Under the pieces are notes generated by a model that ran no database searches, was not told the origin of the DNA, and worked only from the letters and a program-made list of their open reading frames with translations. From positions 62,001 to 126,000 of the forward strand of contig JACTNB010000030.1 in NCBI GenBank assembly GCA_014584345.1: a stretch of 64,000 nucleotides of DNA, in the 5' to 3' direction. Shown here piece after piece: positions 16,733 through 25,754 of the stretch (the stretch's first letter is position 1; the number at the start of each line of letters is the position of its first letter). This DNA is from Planctomycetota bacterium. GTDB taxonomy: Bacteria > Planctomycetota > Planctomycetia > Planctomycetales > Planctomycetaceae. A program made the translations under genes and the position numbers.

Positions 16733-19192
16733 ATGCATATCCTGGAAAGATCACCTCGTTTGCACATGCGAATTTTCAGCCGTCTGTTGCTGCTGTTTGT
16801 ACTGGGATTGCAGATTCCCTCGGCCTGTCTCGCACAACCAGCCGCCGATCCCCTGACCGCGCAGAATGTACTTAACGCGATCCAGCGCGGTCGCAATTAC
16901 CTGATCAGTCGCCAGCAACCCGATGGGTCCTGGGGCAGCGAGATGCAGGCCACGTACAAAATTGGCGTCACCAGTCTGTGCGTGTTGTCCCTGATTGAAT
17001 CGGGCCTGACGGCGGACGATCCGGCGGTGGCGCGCGGTTTGAGTTGGCTGCGGAACGTCAAGGAACCGAATCCACGACTGACCTATGAAATCTCCCTGAT
17101 GATCATGGCGCTGACCGCCGCGAAGGAAGGGGTAAAGGATAATCTGCGATTGTTCGCCCTGGCGCAGCGGTTGGAACAGGGGCAGGTCAAGGGAGGGCCC
17201 GAGCCGGGAGGCTGGGATTACACCTGCACGGGCGGAGGGGGAGCGGGTCAACCAGATCGCAGCAATACGCAATACGCCATTCTGGGCTTGCGCGAGGCGG
17301 CCTACGCGGGCATCCCGGTCAATCGGGAAACCTGGCAACGAATCCGCAAGCATTTCGAGGATTTTCAGGAGGCCGATGGAGGCTGGGCCTATCGTGCCGG
17401 GCAGGGTTCCACTGGCAGCATGACCGTGGCGGGTATCGCCTCACTGGAAATAGTGGCGACGTTCCTGAACGATGAAAAGGAAACGAACCCCGATGGCAGC
17501 CCCATTTGTTGTCAACCTCCCCGACAAGACGATTCCCTCGAACGGGCCTTCCGCTGGATGGGCCGACACTTTTCGGTGAATGCCAACCCACTCGCTTCCA
17601 ACTGGTTACTGTATTATCTGTACGGCCTGGAACGCGCGGGACGATTATCGGGGCGTCGTTTCTTCGGCACGCACGACTGGTATCGCGAAGGGGCCAGAGG
17701 ACTGCTGGGGCGGCAGTCCAAGCGGGACGGTTCCTGGCGCGGCGATGGGGGCATGGAAAACGATCCGATCATCGGCACTCCACTGGCGCTGCTGTTTCTC
17801 TCAAAGGGGCTGGCTCCGGTCCTGATCAACAAGCTGAAATTCGGACCACGAGACCCCGACAACTCGGAACAGGTCCTCGGGGACATCTGGAATCGGCACC
17901 CCAAGGATGTGCGTAACCTGGTGGAACATATCAGCACGCTGCCCAAATGGCCTTCCCTGCTCACCTGGCAAACTCTCGATTTCGACAAAGCCGTGGCAAA
18001 CGACAGCCTGCAGGAAATGATGCAGGCACCGATCCTGTTTATCACCAGCGACGAGGATTTATCCTCCCTGATGAGTGATCGCCACATCGAGTTTCTGCGC
18101 CGGTATCTGATCGAAGGGGGCTTCATTTTCGCGGCCCGGGGTTGCCAAAGTAGCCGTTTCGAAGCCGGGCTGGAATCGCTGGTCCGACGGTTATACCCCG
18201 ATGGCAGCGCGTCATTGCTCCCTCTGCCCGAGACACATCCCGTCTATCGCAGTGAATACCTGCTGGATCCCGCAACGGTCGCCCTGCAAGGGGTGGATGT
18301 CGGCTGCCGCACCGCAATCATTTATTCCCCCGACGATCTGGCCTGCTTGTGGGATAAGCGCATGGTAATCGATCCTCCAGGAAGACCGGTCGATCTCAAA
18401 ACCGCCTTGCTCCGAGCCCTGAGAATTGGCGTGAACGTTGTGGCCTACGTCACCGGACGCGAACCCCCCAACAAGCTGGATGAACAACAACTCGTCGAAG
18501 ATACCGACAGGCAGCAGGAACTGCGCGGCGTGCTCAGCATTGCAAAGTTGCGGCATAGCGGCGATTGGGACGCAGCCCCCAACGCGACCAAGAAATTACT
18601 CAAGACACTTCAGGATTCCTTTGGCGTGATTGCGGGATCTCCCGCCTATAAAATCCCCGCGGGAGACCCCCAATTGTATCGGCATACCCTGGTGTATCTC
18701 CATGGGCAGCGCGGGTTCGAACTTTCGGCCGACGAGATTCGCAACGTCCGCAAGTATCTGGAAAGTGGAGGCGTGCTGTTTGCCGACGCCTGTTGCGGAG
18801 CCGCGAAATTCGATGCCAGTTTTCGAGATCTGATGCAGCGGATGTTTCCCGATATTCCCCTGGAACGAATCCCCATCGAACACGAGCTCTTTTCTACCCG
18901 GATCGGCCACAACCTGGAAAATGTCCGCCGACGTGCCCCCCAGAGGGACGATGGCACCGGCCCCTTGAATCCCGTCGAACGAACCGGACCTGCATTTCTC
19001 GAGGGGATCAAAATCGGCGAACGCTACGCTGTGATCTATAGCAAATATGATATTTCCTGCGCGCTCGAAAAGCAGACGTCCCTTTCGTGCATCGGGTATT
19101 TCCCCGAAGATGCGGCAAAAATTGCCTCGAATGTGGTCCTGTATGCGGTACTGCAGGAAGTCACCCCCAGCGATCAGAAAACCACGGAGTGA
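16733..19192 (+). CDS. Squalene-cyclase-like repeat protein with two DUF4159 domains
   Basis: An 819-residue exported protein. GAAGGA six bases before the ATG at 16733 fixes the start; a second ATG at 16766 would give a shorter signal peptide. The hydrophobic stretch LLLLFVLGLQIPSACLA is the signal core. Residues about 50-390 carry prenyltransferase/squalene-cyclase-type alpha-toroid repeats (PDGSWGS, GGWDYTCTGGG, DGGWAYRAGQG, RDGSWRGDGG). Two DUF4159 domains follow (about 430-590 and 640-810), each with a G-G-x-h-F-A-x-x-C/G core (EGGFIFAARG and SGGVLFADACCG). No DxDD catalytic motif of true cyclases is seen. Function unknown; the architecture is typical of planctomycetes. Confidence 0.85.
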   Translation: MHILERSPRLHMRIFSRLLLLFVLGLQIPSACLAQPAADPLTAQNVLNAIQRGRNYLISRQQPDGSWGSEMQATYKIGVTSLCVLSLIESGLTADDPAVARGLSWLRNVKEPNPRLTYEISLMIMALTAAKEGVKDNLRLFALAQRLEQGQVKGGPEPGGWDYTCTGGGGAGQPDRSNTQYAILGLREAAYAGIPVNRETWQRIRKHFEDFQEADGGWAYRAGQGSTGSMTVAGIASLEIVATFLNDEKETNPDGSPICCQPPRQDDSLERAFRWMGRHFSVNANPLASNWLLYYLYGLERAGRLSGRRFFGTHDWYREGARGLLGRQSKRDGSWRGDGGMENDPIIGTPLALLFLSKGLAPVLINKLKFGPRDPDNSEQVLGDIWNRHPKDVRNLVEHISTLPKWPSLLTWQTLDFDKAVANDSLQEMMQAPILFITSDEDLSSLMSDRHIEFLRRYLIEGGFIFAARGCQSSRFEAGLESLVRRLYPDGSASLLPLPETHPVYRSEYLLDPATVALQGVDVGCRTAIIYSPDDLACLWDKRMVIDPPGRPVDLKTALLRALRIGVNVVAYVTGREPPNKLDEQQLVEDTDRQQELRGVLSIAKLRHSGDWDAAPNATKKLLKTLQDSFGVIAGSPAYKIPAGDPQLYRHTLVYLHGQRGFELSADEIRNVRKYLESGGVLFADACCGAAKFDASFRDLMQRMFPDIPLERIPIEHELFSTRIGHNLENVRRRAPQRDDGTGPLNPVERTGPAFLEGIKIGERYAVIYSKYDISCALEKQTSLSCIGYFPEDAAKIASNVVLYAVLQEVTPSDQKTTE

Positions 19193-19374
19193 CCTGCTCC
19201 CGCACAATACAAGCCGAAATCCCGGGACTCGTCCCCGCCTGCTTCACCCAGCCGCCGGTGCTGGCAGCGGGTTTTTCAAGCAACACCAGATAATTGTGTT
19301 TCAGCACGCGCGTTTTCCTGTTATTCTGTCGATTCCTGTCTCCTCACCGTCTTGCCACAACGGCCCCTGATATC

Positions 19375-20292
19375 ATGCTTGATTTGCAGATAAATGGTTA
19401 CGCCGGCGTCGATTTCAATGCCGAGGCCCTCACGGAAGACCAGTTGGTCCGCGCGTGTCGTCAACTGGAAGCCGATGGTGTAACCGGCATCCTGGCAACA
19501 ATCATCACGGCTGATCTGGGCGCAATGTGCCGACGCATCCGCCGATTGGCGGAATTGCGCGAACACAACCCCGAAATCGCACGCATCCTGATTGGCATCC
19601 ACATCGAAGGCCCCTTCTTTCCGGAAACACCCGGTTATATCGGCGCGCATCCTCCCGGGCACGCACGCCCCGCGGACCTGGAAACTACGCAGCGACTCAT
19701 TGATGCCGGTCTGGGTATGACCCGGCTGTTCACCCTGGCCCCCGAACGGGATACCTCGGGAGCAGTGACGCAGTGGCTGAGCGATCGGGGAATTATCGTG
19801 GCGGCCGGCCATTGCAACCCGTCCCTCGAACAACTCCAGCGATCGGTGGACCACGGCTTGAAAGCCTTTACGCATCTGGGAAATGGCTGTCCGCTGAATC
19901 TGCATCGGCACGACAACATTATCCAGCGCGCCCTGGCCTGCAACGAGCAACTCACACTCTGCTTCATCGCCGACGGCGCCCACGTGCCGCTCTTCGCCCT
20001 CAAGAATTACCTGAAATGCGCGGGACTCGAAAACTGCCTGATCGTTTCCGACGACATCAGTGCCGCCGGTCAGGGACCGGGAACCTACCATATTGGCGAA
20101 CAGCATGTCACGATTGGAGACGACCTGATTCCCTGGTCGGAAGATCGCACTCACTTCGTCGGTTCCGCCTGCCCGCTTCCCGTGATGCGCGAATATCTCC
20201 GCGCCCTGGAATTCACGGAACCTGAACTGAACATGCTGTTCAAGGACAACGCGAGACGATTACTGGGCCAGGGGGAATCCAACAACGCCTGA
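19375..20292 (+). CDS. NagA-like N-acetylglucosamine-6-phosphate deacetylase, minimal form
   Basis: An amidohydrolase of 305 residues. The ATG at 19375 starts directly at LDLQINGYAGVDFN, the first strand of the catalytic barrel, so the small N-terminal beta-sandwich of normal NagA (about 380 residues) is missing. The metal and active-site residues are present: E78 in HIEGPFF, H146 in AAGHCNPS, H167 in FTHLGNGCP, and D226/D227 in IVSDDISAAG. IADGAHVP matches the substrate loop. NagA removes acetate from GlcNAc-6-phosphate in amino-sugar breakdown or cell-wall recycling. No nagB or transporter gene is adjacent. Family is firm; exact substrate is inferred. Confidence 0.8.
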   Translation: MLDLQINGYAGVDFNAEALTEDQLVRACRQLEADGVTGILATIITADLGAMCRRIRRLAELREHNPEIARILIGIHIEGPFFPETPGYIGAHPPGHARPADLETTQRLIDAGLGMTRLFTLAPERDTSGAVTQWLSDRGIIVAAGHCNPSLEQLQRSVDHGLKAFTHLGNGCPLNLHRHDNIIQRALACNEQLTLCFIADGAHVPLFALKNYLKCAGLENCLIVSDDISAAGQGPGTYHIGEQHVTIGDDLIPWSEDRTHFVGSACPLPVMREYLRALEFTEPELNMLFKDNARRLLGQGESNNA

Positions 20293-20546
20293 AGGGACAC
20301 CATCGCCAACCAACAAATGCACAACCCAGTCAGGCCGTCACGCTTCCCTCAATCGAAACGCGAAAAAAAACACTTTTGTTGTAGATTCCCGGACAGGGTT
20401 ACGTTTCCATCTTCAAAGAGCCAGATTCATCGGCGGACTGTCGAGGTCCGCCCTGCGCGTGGCGACGCGACATCCCGGCTCCACCATGGCCTCCGCACGC
20501 TTTGCGAGATCGCAAGGCGCGTGCACTTTTTCCACATGAAAAGCAC

Positions 20547-21500
20547 ATGTCCGGATGCACGCTCCCCTCGCCGCGACGCGGGGCATTTACATTAGTCGAG
20601 TTGCTGGCGGTGATCACCCTCATCGGCGTGCTGGTAGCGCTGTTGCTGCCTGCGGTGCACCAGGCACGGGAAGCCAGTCGCCAGGCAAAATGCACCAACA
20701 ATCTGCATCAGATCGCCATCGCGATGCAGAATTACCACGACAGCTTTCGGTCCTTTCCCAGTGGATACGTCCTTGCAGCCCGGGGCTACGACAACACGCT
20801 CCCCTCCGCGCTGAAACCCTCCAGGGACAGCGATGACATGGCGGAATCGCTGAAGTGCGCGATTCGTCTGGCAAATGGAATGGACACCGTGCAGGAATGG
20901 GCCTGCATGGGACAGGCCTGGGGCTGGCATGCCCTGCTGCTGGAGCAGATGGGGCAGGCAACCATTGGCATCGATTTTTCGGCCGCGCGCTTCAATCTCG
21001 GAAATGTCGAAGCGGGAAAAACGCCCATGGAATCTTATACCTGCCCCAGCGCCCGCGTCGAGGAATCCTGCCTGCCACAAGGCATGACTCAATACCGTGG
21101 CAACATGGGTTGGTGGGATACCCCTGCCGGAGCGGGCGACCTCCCCCCCAACAATGGAATTTTCTTCCAGGATTCGGCAATCCGCCTGGGGGACATCACG
21201 GATGGAGTCAGTTCCACGTTTCTCGTGGGGGAATCCCAGTTCGGCCTGTGGCCGGATGGTTACAGTTGCTGCGTACGTGTTCGTCGAGACAAACCCCATT
21301 TCGATTCGTTGTGGCGGGGAGCCCAGCAGCAGCCGATTCCCTCCGTAATGCTGGGATTCGGCAGCTGGCACGGAGCCGTACTCCATTTCGTCATGGCCGA
21401 TGGGGCCACCCGCAAGGTCAGCAAGCAAATTGATCCCGACCTGTTTCGCTACATGTGCACCCGCTACGGCAACGAGCGGGTACAAGTCAACTGGAACTGA
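20547..21500 (+). CDS. DUF1559 prepilin-like protein
   Basis: A 317-residue protein of the DUF1559 family that is greatly expanded in planctomycetes. The ATG at 20547 gives a short leader ending in [20 protein letters not shown], a type IV prepilin cleavage and methylation motif with the hydrophobic helix. The conserved segment after it ([20 protein letters not shown] and then [14 protein letters not shown]) is diagnostic. Near the end [16 protein letters not shown] gives the family signature of a DG followed by a basic stretch. These proteins are thought to be exported pseudopilin-like components; none of the secretion machinery is nearby. The gene stands alone between nagA-like and aldo/keto reductase genes. 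Confidence 0.92.
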   Translation: MSGCTLPSPRRGAFTLVELLAVITLIGVLVALLLPAVHQAREASRQAKCTNNLHQIAIAMQNYHDSFRSFPSGYVLAARGYDNTLPSALKPSRDSDDMAESLKCAIRLANGMDTVQEWACMGQAWGWHALLLEQMGQATIGIDFSAARFNLGNVEAGKTPMESYTCPSARVEESCLPQGMTQYRGNMGWWDTPAGAGDLPPNNGIFFQDSAIRLGDITDGVSSTFLVGESQFGLWPDGYSCCVRVRRDKPHFDSLWRGAQQQPIPSVMLGFGSWHGAVLHFVMADGATRKVSKQIDPDLFRYMCTRYGNERVQVNWN

Positions 21501-21675
21501 CGGCACTCGCCCATTCCACCACTCCGCAACACCTCCTCTGTTCCGCCGTGCCGCTTACAAACATTTGCGGACCACATACAATTGTGGCGGTTCGCTGCCC
21601 TCCTTAGTCGGTTTGTCCTATAATGGCCTGCCCTATCGGTAAGCAGACCAGATACACCTAATGGAGCGTGCGAGG

Positions 21676-22692
21676 ATGCAACGTCGTCGGATTGGAAAAA
21701 CGTCGCTATCCGTCTCTGAAATTTGCCTGGGCACCATGACCTTCGGTTCCACATGCGACGAAGCGGGCGCCTTTCGGATCATGGATCGTGCCCTGGAAGC
21801 CGGGATCAATTTTTTCGATACCGCGGAAATTTACCCCGTCCCCCCCGAAATGGAATGGGTACATCGAACCGAGGAAATCGTGGGGAAATGGCTAAAAACC
21901 AAACCCCGGGACGCCCTGGTGATCGCCACGAAGTTTTGTGGTCCGGGCCACGGCTGGTTTATTCCGCCAGTGCGGGAAGGCATGACCGGCATCGACAGGC
22001 ATCATATCCGCCGGGCCATCGAGGCCAGCCTGAGACGGTTGCAAACGGATTACATCGATCTATACCAGACACACTGGCCCGATCACGAGTTTCCCTATGA
22101 GCACACATTGCAGGTGCTCGACGAATTGATCCAGGAAGGGAAAGTCCGTTACATCGGCTGTAGCAACGAAATCCCGTGGGGGGTCATGAAATCCCTCGCC
22201 GTGGCGGAGCAGTATGGCACCGCGCGGTACGAATCGATCCAGAATAACTTCAGCCTGATCAATCGGCGCTTCGAAGACAGCCTGGCGGAAGTCTGCCGCA
22301 GGGAATCACTCAGCCTGCTCCCCTATTCGCCGATCGGGGGGGGCGTGCTGACCGGGAAATACCAGGCAGGCCAATTCCCCGCGGGCGCCAGATTTTCCCT
22401 CTATCGAGACAGTGGACCGCGTCAACAACAGATGGCCCGGCGGTTCGTGAATGAAAAATCGCTCGCCACCACAGCCGAACTGCTGACCCTGGCGCGGGAG
22501 TTGAACATCACCCCCGCCACGCTGGCCACCGCCTGGAGCAAGCAGCACGACTTCGTGGCCTCCACCATCATCGGCGCCAATACGCGGGAGCAGCTCGAGG
22601 AAATCCTCCCCGCCGCCGATGTGATACTCCCGCCCGAGATCCTGACGCGCATCGACGAGATCACGGCCAGATATCCTTATCCACTCGGGTAA
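21676..22692 (+). CDS. Aldo/keto reductase
   Basis: A 338-residue NADPH-dependent oxidoreductase of the Tas/YajO-like group. GGAG about nine bases before the ATG at 21676 supports this start over the upstream one at 21661. The catalytic tetrad is visible: D and Y in [10 protein letters not shown] in VIATKFCG and H in YQTHWPDH. The sequence [11 protein letters not shown] and the C-terminal [13 protein letters not shown] match the cofactor-binding strands. It reduces aldehydes or ketones; the natural substrate cannot be told. The gene is monocistronic as far as spacing shows. Confidence 0.92.
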   Translation: MQRRRIGKTSLSVSEICLGTMTFGSTCDEAGAFRIMDRALEAGINFFDTAEIYPVPPEMEWVHRTEEIVGKWLKTKPRDALVIATKFCGPGHGWFIPPVREGMTGIDRHHIRRAIEASLRRLQTDYIDLYQTHWPDHEFPYEHTLQVLDELIQEGKVRYIGCSNEIPWGVMKSLAVAEQYGTARYESIQNNFSLINRRFEDSLAEVCRRESLSLLPYSPIGGGVLTGKYQAGQFPAGARFSLYRDSGPRQQQMARRFVNEKSLATTAELLTLARELNITPATLATAWSKQHDFVASTIIGANTREQLEEILPAADVILPPEILTRIDEITARYPYPLG

Positions 22693-22811
22693 ACTCGGAT
22701 CATCGTTCACCGGGCCAGCGAGAACTGAACGGACTGGCAGATCGGGAAGTGGACTCTGCAACTGGCCTGCGGTGCAAATTAACGAATCACTTGCCTTCAA
22801 GGGAATTAAGC

Positions 22812-25544
22812 ATGTCGAGTTCCAACAACACTACGCGCAATTCCGGGGATACCAATTCCAACGCTCCCTGTTGGCATGCCTCTACTGCCCAGGTGGTTCT
22901 GGACGCCGTTGACGCGCGACCGGACGGATTGAAATCCGCCGAAGCCGCGCAACGTCTACAGCAACATGGACGCAATCAATTACCACAACAGCCCCCCGTA
23001 ACCATCTGGCAAATTCTGAGGCGGCAGTTTCAAAGCCCGCTGATTTATATTTTACTGATGGCGGCCGTTGTCGCTTTGCTGGCCGGCGATTTCAAGGATG
23101 CCGGTTTCATCGCAGTGGTCCTCGTCATCAACGCGGCCATCGGCGGTTACCAGGAGTGGCGGGCGGAAAAAAGCAGCCGGGCCTTGCAGAAACTCCTGCA
23201 AACCCGCGCCTCCGTGCTCCGCGATGGCGAAGTTCACGACCTCGATGCCGAGGAACTCGTCCCCGGAGATATCGTACTGCTGGAATCGGGCAATCGCGTG
23301 CCGGCGGATTTACGCCTGTTGTCGACCCAGGGGCTCGAAATCGATGAATCCCTGCTCACCGGGGAATCGCTAGCCGTGCTCAAGGAAGCCGACTGGATCG
23401 GCGCGGAAGCCGCCACCGTGGGTGATCGTCTCAATCTCTCCTTTGCCGCCTCGGTGGTAATCCGAGGGCGTGGAAAAGGCGTGGTGGTCACCACCGCCAC
23501 GCATACGGTCGTGGGGCAACTGGCGGTGGATGTGATGTCCACGATCGGTGGAAAACCCCCTTTGCTGGAACGCATGGAACGCTTTGCCAACACCATTGCA
23601 ATTGTCGTGCTGGCAGCGGTGGGCGTCATCTCCCTGCTGGGAATACTGGTGCATGGTTATTCCATCGAGGAGATGTTTCTATTCGGCGTGGCCTTGGCGG
23701 TATCGGCAATTCCCGAAGGTTTGCCCGCGGCCCTGACGGTCGCATTGGCCGTGGCGACCACCCGCATGGCTCATCGCGGAGTTATTGTGCGCCGACTAGC
23801 CGCCGTGGAAGGGCTTGGCAGTTGCACCATGATCGCCAGCGATAAAACTGGAACATTAACCTGCAACGAACTCACCGTACGGGAAATTCTGTTGTGCGAC
23901 CATGCCCTGCTAAGTGTCACGGGGGAGGGCTTCCTCCCGCACGGGGAAATCCTGGAAGGCGAGACTCCCTACCCCATCGCCGAACACGACGCCTTGCGGC
24001 GATTGATCGATGTCGCGCTGTTCTGTAATGAAGCCGACCTGCATCCGCACGATGCCGATTGGATCTGGCGGGGAGACCCCACGGATATCGCCTTGCTGTC
24101 GCTCGGTTTGAAGGCCGGCAGAGAGCGTGTAAAGCTACTGGAACAGTTCCCGATGCTTCACCAGATTCCCTTTGAGCCAGAATATCAATATGCCGCCTCC
24201 TTCCACGAATGCGACGGCACAAGGCAGGTGTTTGTGAAAGGCGCTCCGGAAAAAGTTCTCGACATGTGCGATTGGTCCACCGCCCCTCAAGAGCGGGAGA
24301 CATTTCGAGAAGCGGCAGAAGCCATGGCTGCACGGGGTCTGCGCGTACTCGGCCTGGCGGACGGGTCGGCGTCGGAAAAGAGTCATCCTACCGCATCGCA
24401 GCTTCCCACCAACCTGAAATTTCGCGGTCTGGTCGGCATGATCGATCCGTTGCGTTCGGGAGTCCGTGAAGCCGTGCGGAAATGTCGCTCCGCGGGGATC
24501 ACAGTCTGCATGGTGACGGGCGATCATCCGGTGACAGCGCTCGCCATCTCTCGGGACCTCGGCTTGGCGGAAGACGCCTCGCAGGTGGTGACCGGGGGAC
24601 AACTGGAAGGCAAAAACGAGGAGGAAATCCGGGCGGCCATTCGCACCGGGCGTGTCTTCGCCCGTGTCACGCCACGACAAAAACTGGAGTTGGTCAACGC
24701 AGCCCGCAAGGAAGGCCATTTTGTCGCCGTCACGGGGGATGGTGTCAACGATGCTCCCGCGTTGCGCGCCGCCAATATCGGGGTCGCCATGGGCAAGAAC
24801 GGAACCGACGTGGCCCGGGACGCGGCCGAACTGGTGATCAGCGACGACAATTTCGCCACAATCGTTTCGGGTGTCGAAGAGGGGCGAACCGCCTACGACA
24901 ACATTCGCAAGGTGATTTATCTCCTGGTTTCCACGGGCGCAGCCGAAGTGTTGCTGATCGGCTTTGCCTTCTTCGCGGGCACGCTGCTGCCCCTGCCATT
25001 TCACCCCGTGCAACTGCTGTGGTTGAATCTGGTGACCAACGGCATACAAGGCATCGCCCTGGCATTTGAACCCGCGGAGGTCGGCGTTCTGCGACGCAAA
25101 CCCCGCAAACCGACGGAACCGATTTTCAATCAATTGATGATCGAACGCACAATCGTCGCGGCAGGCGTGATGGCGCTGGTGGGAGTCGAAGCGTTTGGCT
25201 GGATGATTCGCGAAGGCTGGTCGCCCGATTCCGCCCGCAACGCCTTGCTGCTGCTGATGGTACTGTTTGAAAACATACACATTGGCAATTGTCGCTCGGA
25301 AACCCGCTCCGCGTTCTCCTTGTCGCCTTTGCGTAGCCCGTTCCTGTTGCTGGGGGCGTTAACCGCGTTTCTGATTCATTTTATCTCTCTGTATATCCCG
25401 TTCATGCAACGTATTCTAAGAACCGAACCCGTCAGCCTCACCACTTGGGCAGTCCTGATCGGGCTGTCGTTAACCGTCCTCGTCGCCTTGGAAATTCATA
25501 AATGGACTTGGCGTCTCCGCGGTCATTCCGTGGACGGGGACTGA
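22812..25544 (+). CDS. P-type cation-transporting ATPase (SERCA-like class)
   Basis: A complete 910-residue P-type ATPase. AAGGGA upstream supports the ATG at 22812. An N-terminal cation-ATPase domain precedes the actuator loop with LTGES (T183). The phosphorylation site is D344 in SDKTGTLTCNEL, and the hinge is TGDGVNDAPALRAANIGVAMG. In membrane helix 4 the motif PEGLP (from P301) keeps the glutamate of Ca2+ site II. In helix 6 the motif reads NLVTNG (N739, T742, N743), with Asn where SERCA has the ligand Asp. This puts it in the Ca2+/Na+/K+ P2-type class but leaves the ion uncertain. No regulator is next to it. Confidence 0.9.
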   Translation: MSSSNNTTRNSGDTNSNAPCWHASTAQVVLDAVDARPDGLKSAEAAQRLQQHGRNQLPQQPPVTIWQILRRQFQSPLIYILLMAAVVALLAGDFKDAGFIAVVLVINAAIGGYQEWRAEKSSRALQKLLQTRASVLRDGEVHDLDAEELVPGDIVLLESGNRVPADLRLLSTQGLEIDESLLTGESLAVLKEADWIGAEAATVGDRLNLSFAASVVIRGRGKGVVVTTATHTVVGQLAVDVMSTIGGKPPLLERMERFANTIAIVVLAAVGVISLLGILVHGYSIEEMFLFGVALAVSAIPEGLPAALTVALAVATTRMAHRGVIVRRLAAVEGLGSCTMIASDKTGTLTCNELTVREILLCDHALLSVTGEGFLPHGEILEGETPYPIAEHDALRRLIDVALFCNEADLHPHDADWIWRGDPTDIALLSLGLKAGRERVKLLEQFPMLHQIPFEPEYQYAASFHECDGTRQVFVKGAPEKVLDMCDWSTAPQERETFREAAEAMAARGLRVLGLADGSASEKSHPTASQLPTNLKFRGLVGMIDPLRSGVREAVRKCRSAGITVCMVTGDHPVTALAISRDLGLAEDASQVVTGGQLEGKNEEEIRAAIRTGRVFARVTPRQKLELVNAARKEGHFVAVTGDGVNDAPALRAANIGVAMGKNGTDVARDAAELVISDDNFATIVSGVEEGRTAYDNIRKVIYLLVSTGAAEVLLIGFAFFAGTLLPLPFHPVQLLWLNLVTNGIQGIALAFEPAEVGVLRRKPRKPTEPIFNQLMIERTIVAAGVMALVGVEAFGWMIREGWSPDSARNALLLLMVLFENIHIGNCRSETRSAFSLSPLRSPFLLLGALTAFLIHFISLYIPFMQRILRTEPVSLTTWAVLIGLSLTVLVALEIHKWTWRLRGHSVDGD

Positions 25545-25587
25545 CAGGCATTTCTCGCGAAAGTCTGCGCGAATTCAAGCCCGCGAC

Positions 25588-25614
25588 CGAGCAAGGCTCG
25601 TTTATGATTTTTTT
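25588..25614 (+). terminator. Weak terminator candidate after the P-type ATPase
   Basis: A 5-bp stem (CGAGC, loop AAG, GCTCG) is followed by TTTATGATTTTTTT. It lies 44 bases after the ATPase stop. The stem is short, so this is only a candidate. Confidence 0.35.
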
Positions 25615-25754
25615 GCGACATATTTTTCAACAAGAGATACACCCGATCATTCCGTAACCAGGAAACGCAACCCTGCCGTGGCGAAAGCGTTGGCAGACCC
25701 CGCAGTTCCTCTATTTCACACGCGCAACAACGCGAAAAGACACAGGTAAACGAA

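Noticed and set aside
19240..19305. GC-rich stretch followed by TTTTT after the DUF4159 gene
   Set aside because: The best stem is only five pairs with a large loop; not good enough for a terminator.
24135..25280. Minus-strand frame of 381 codons
   Set aside because: Antisense to the P-type ATPase, whose motifs are all intact.
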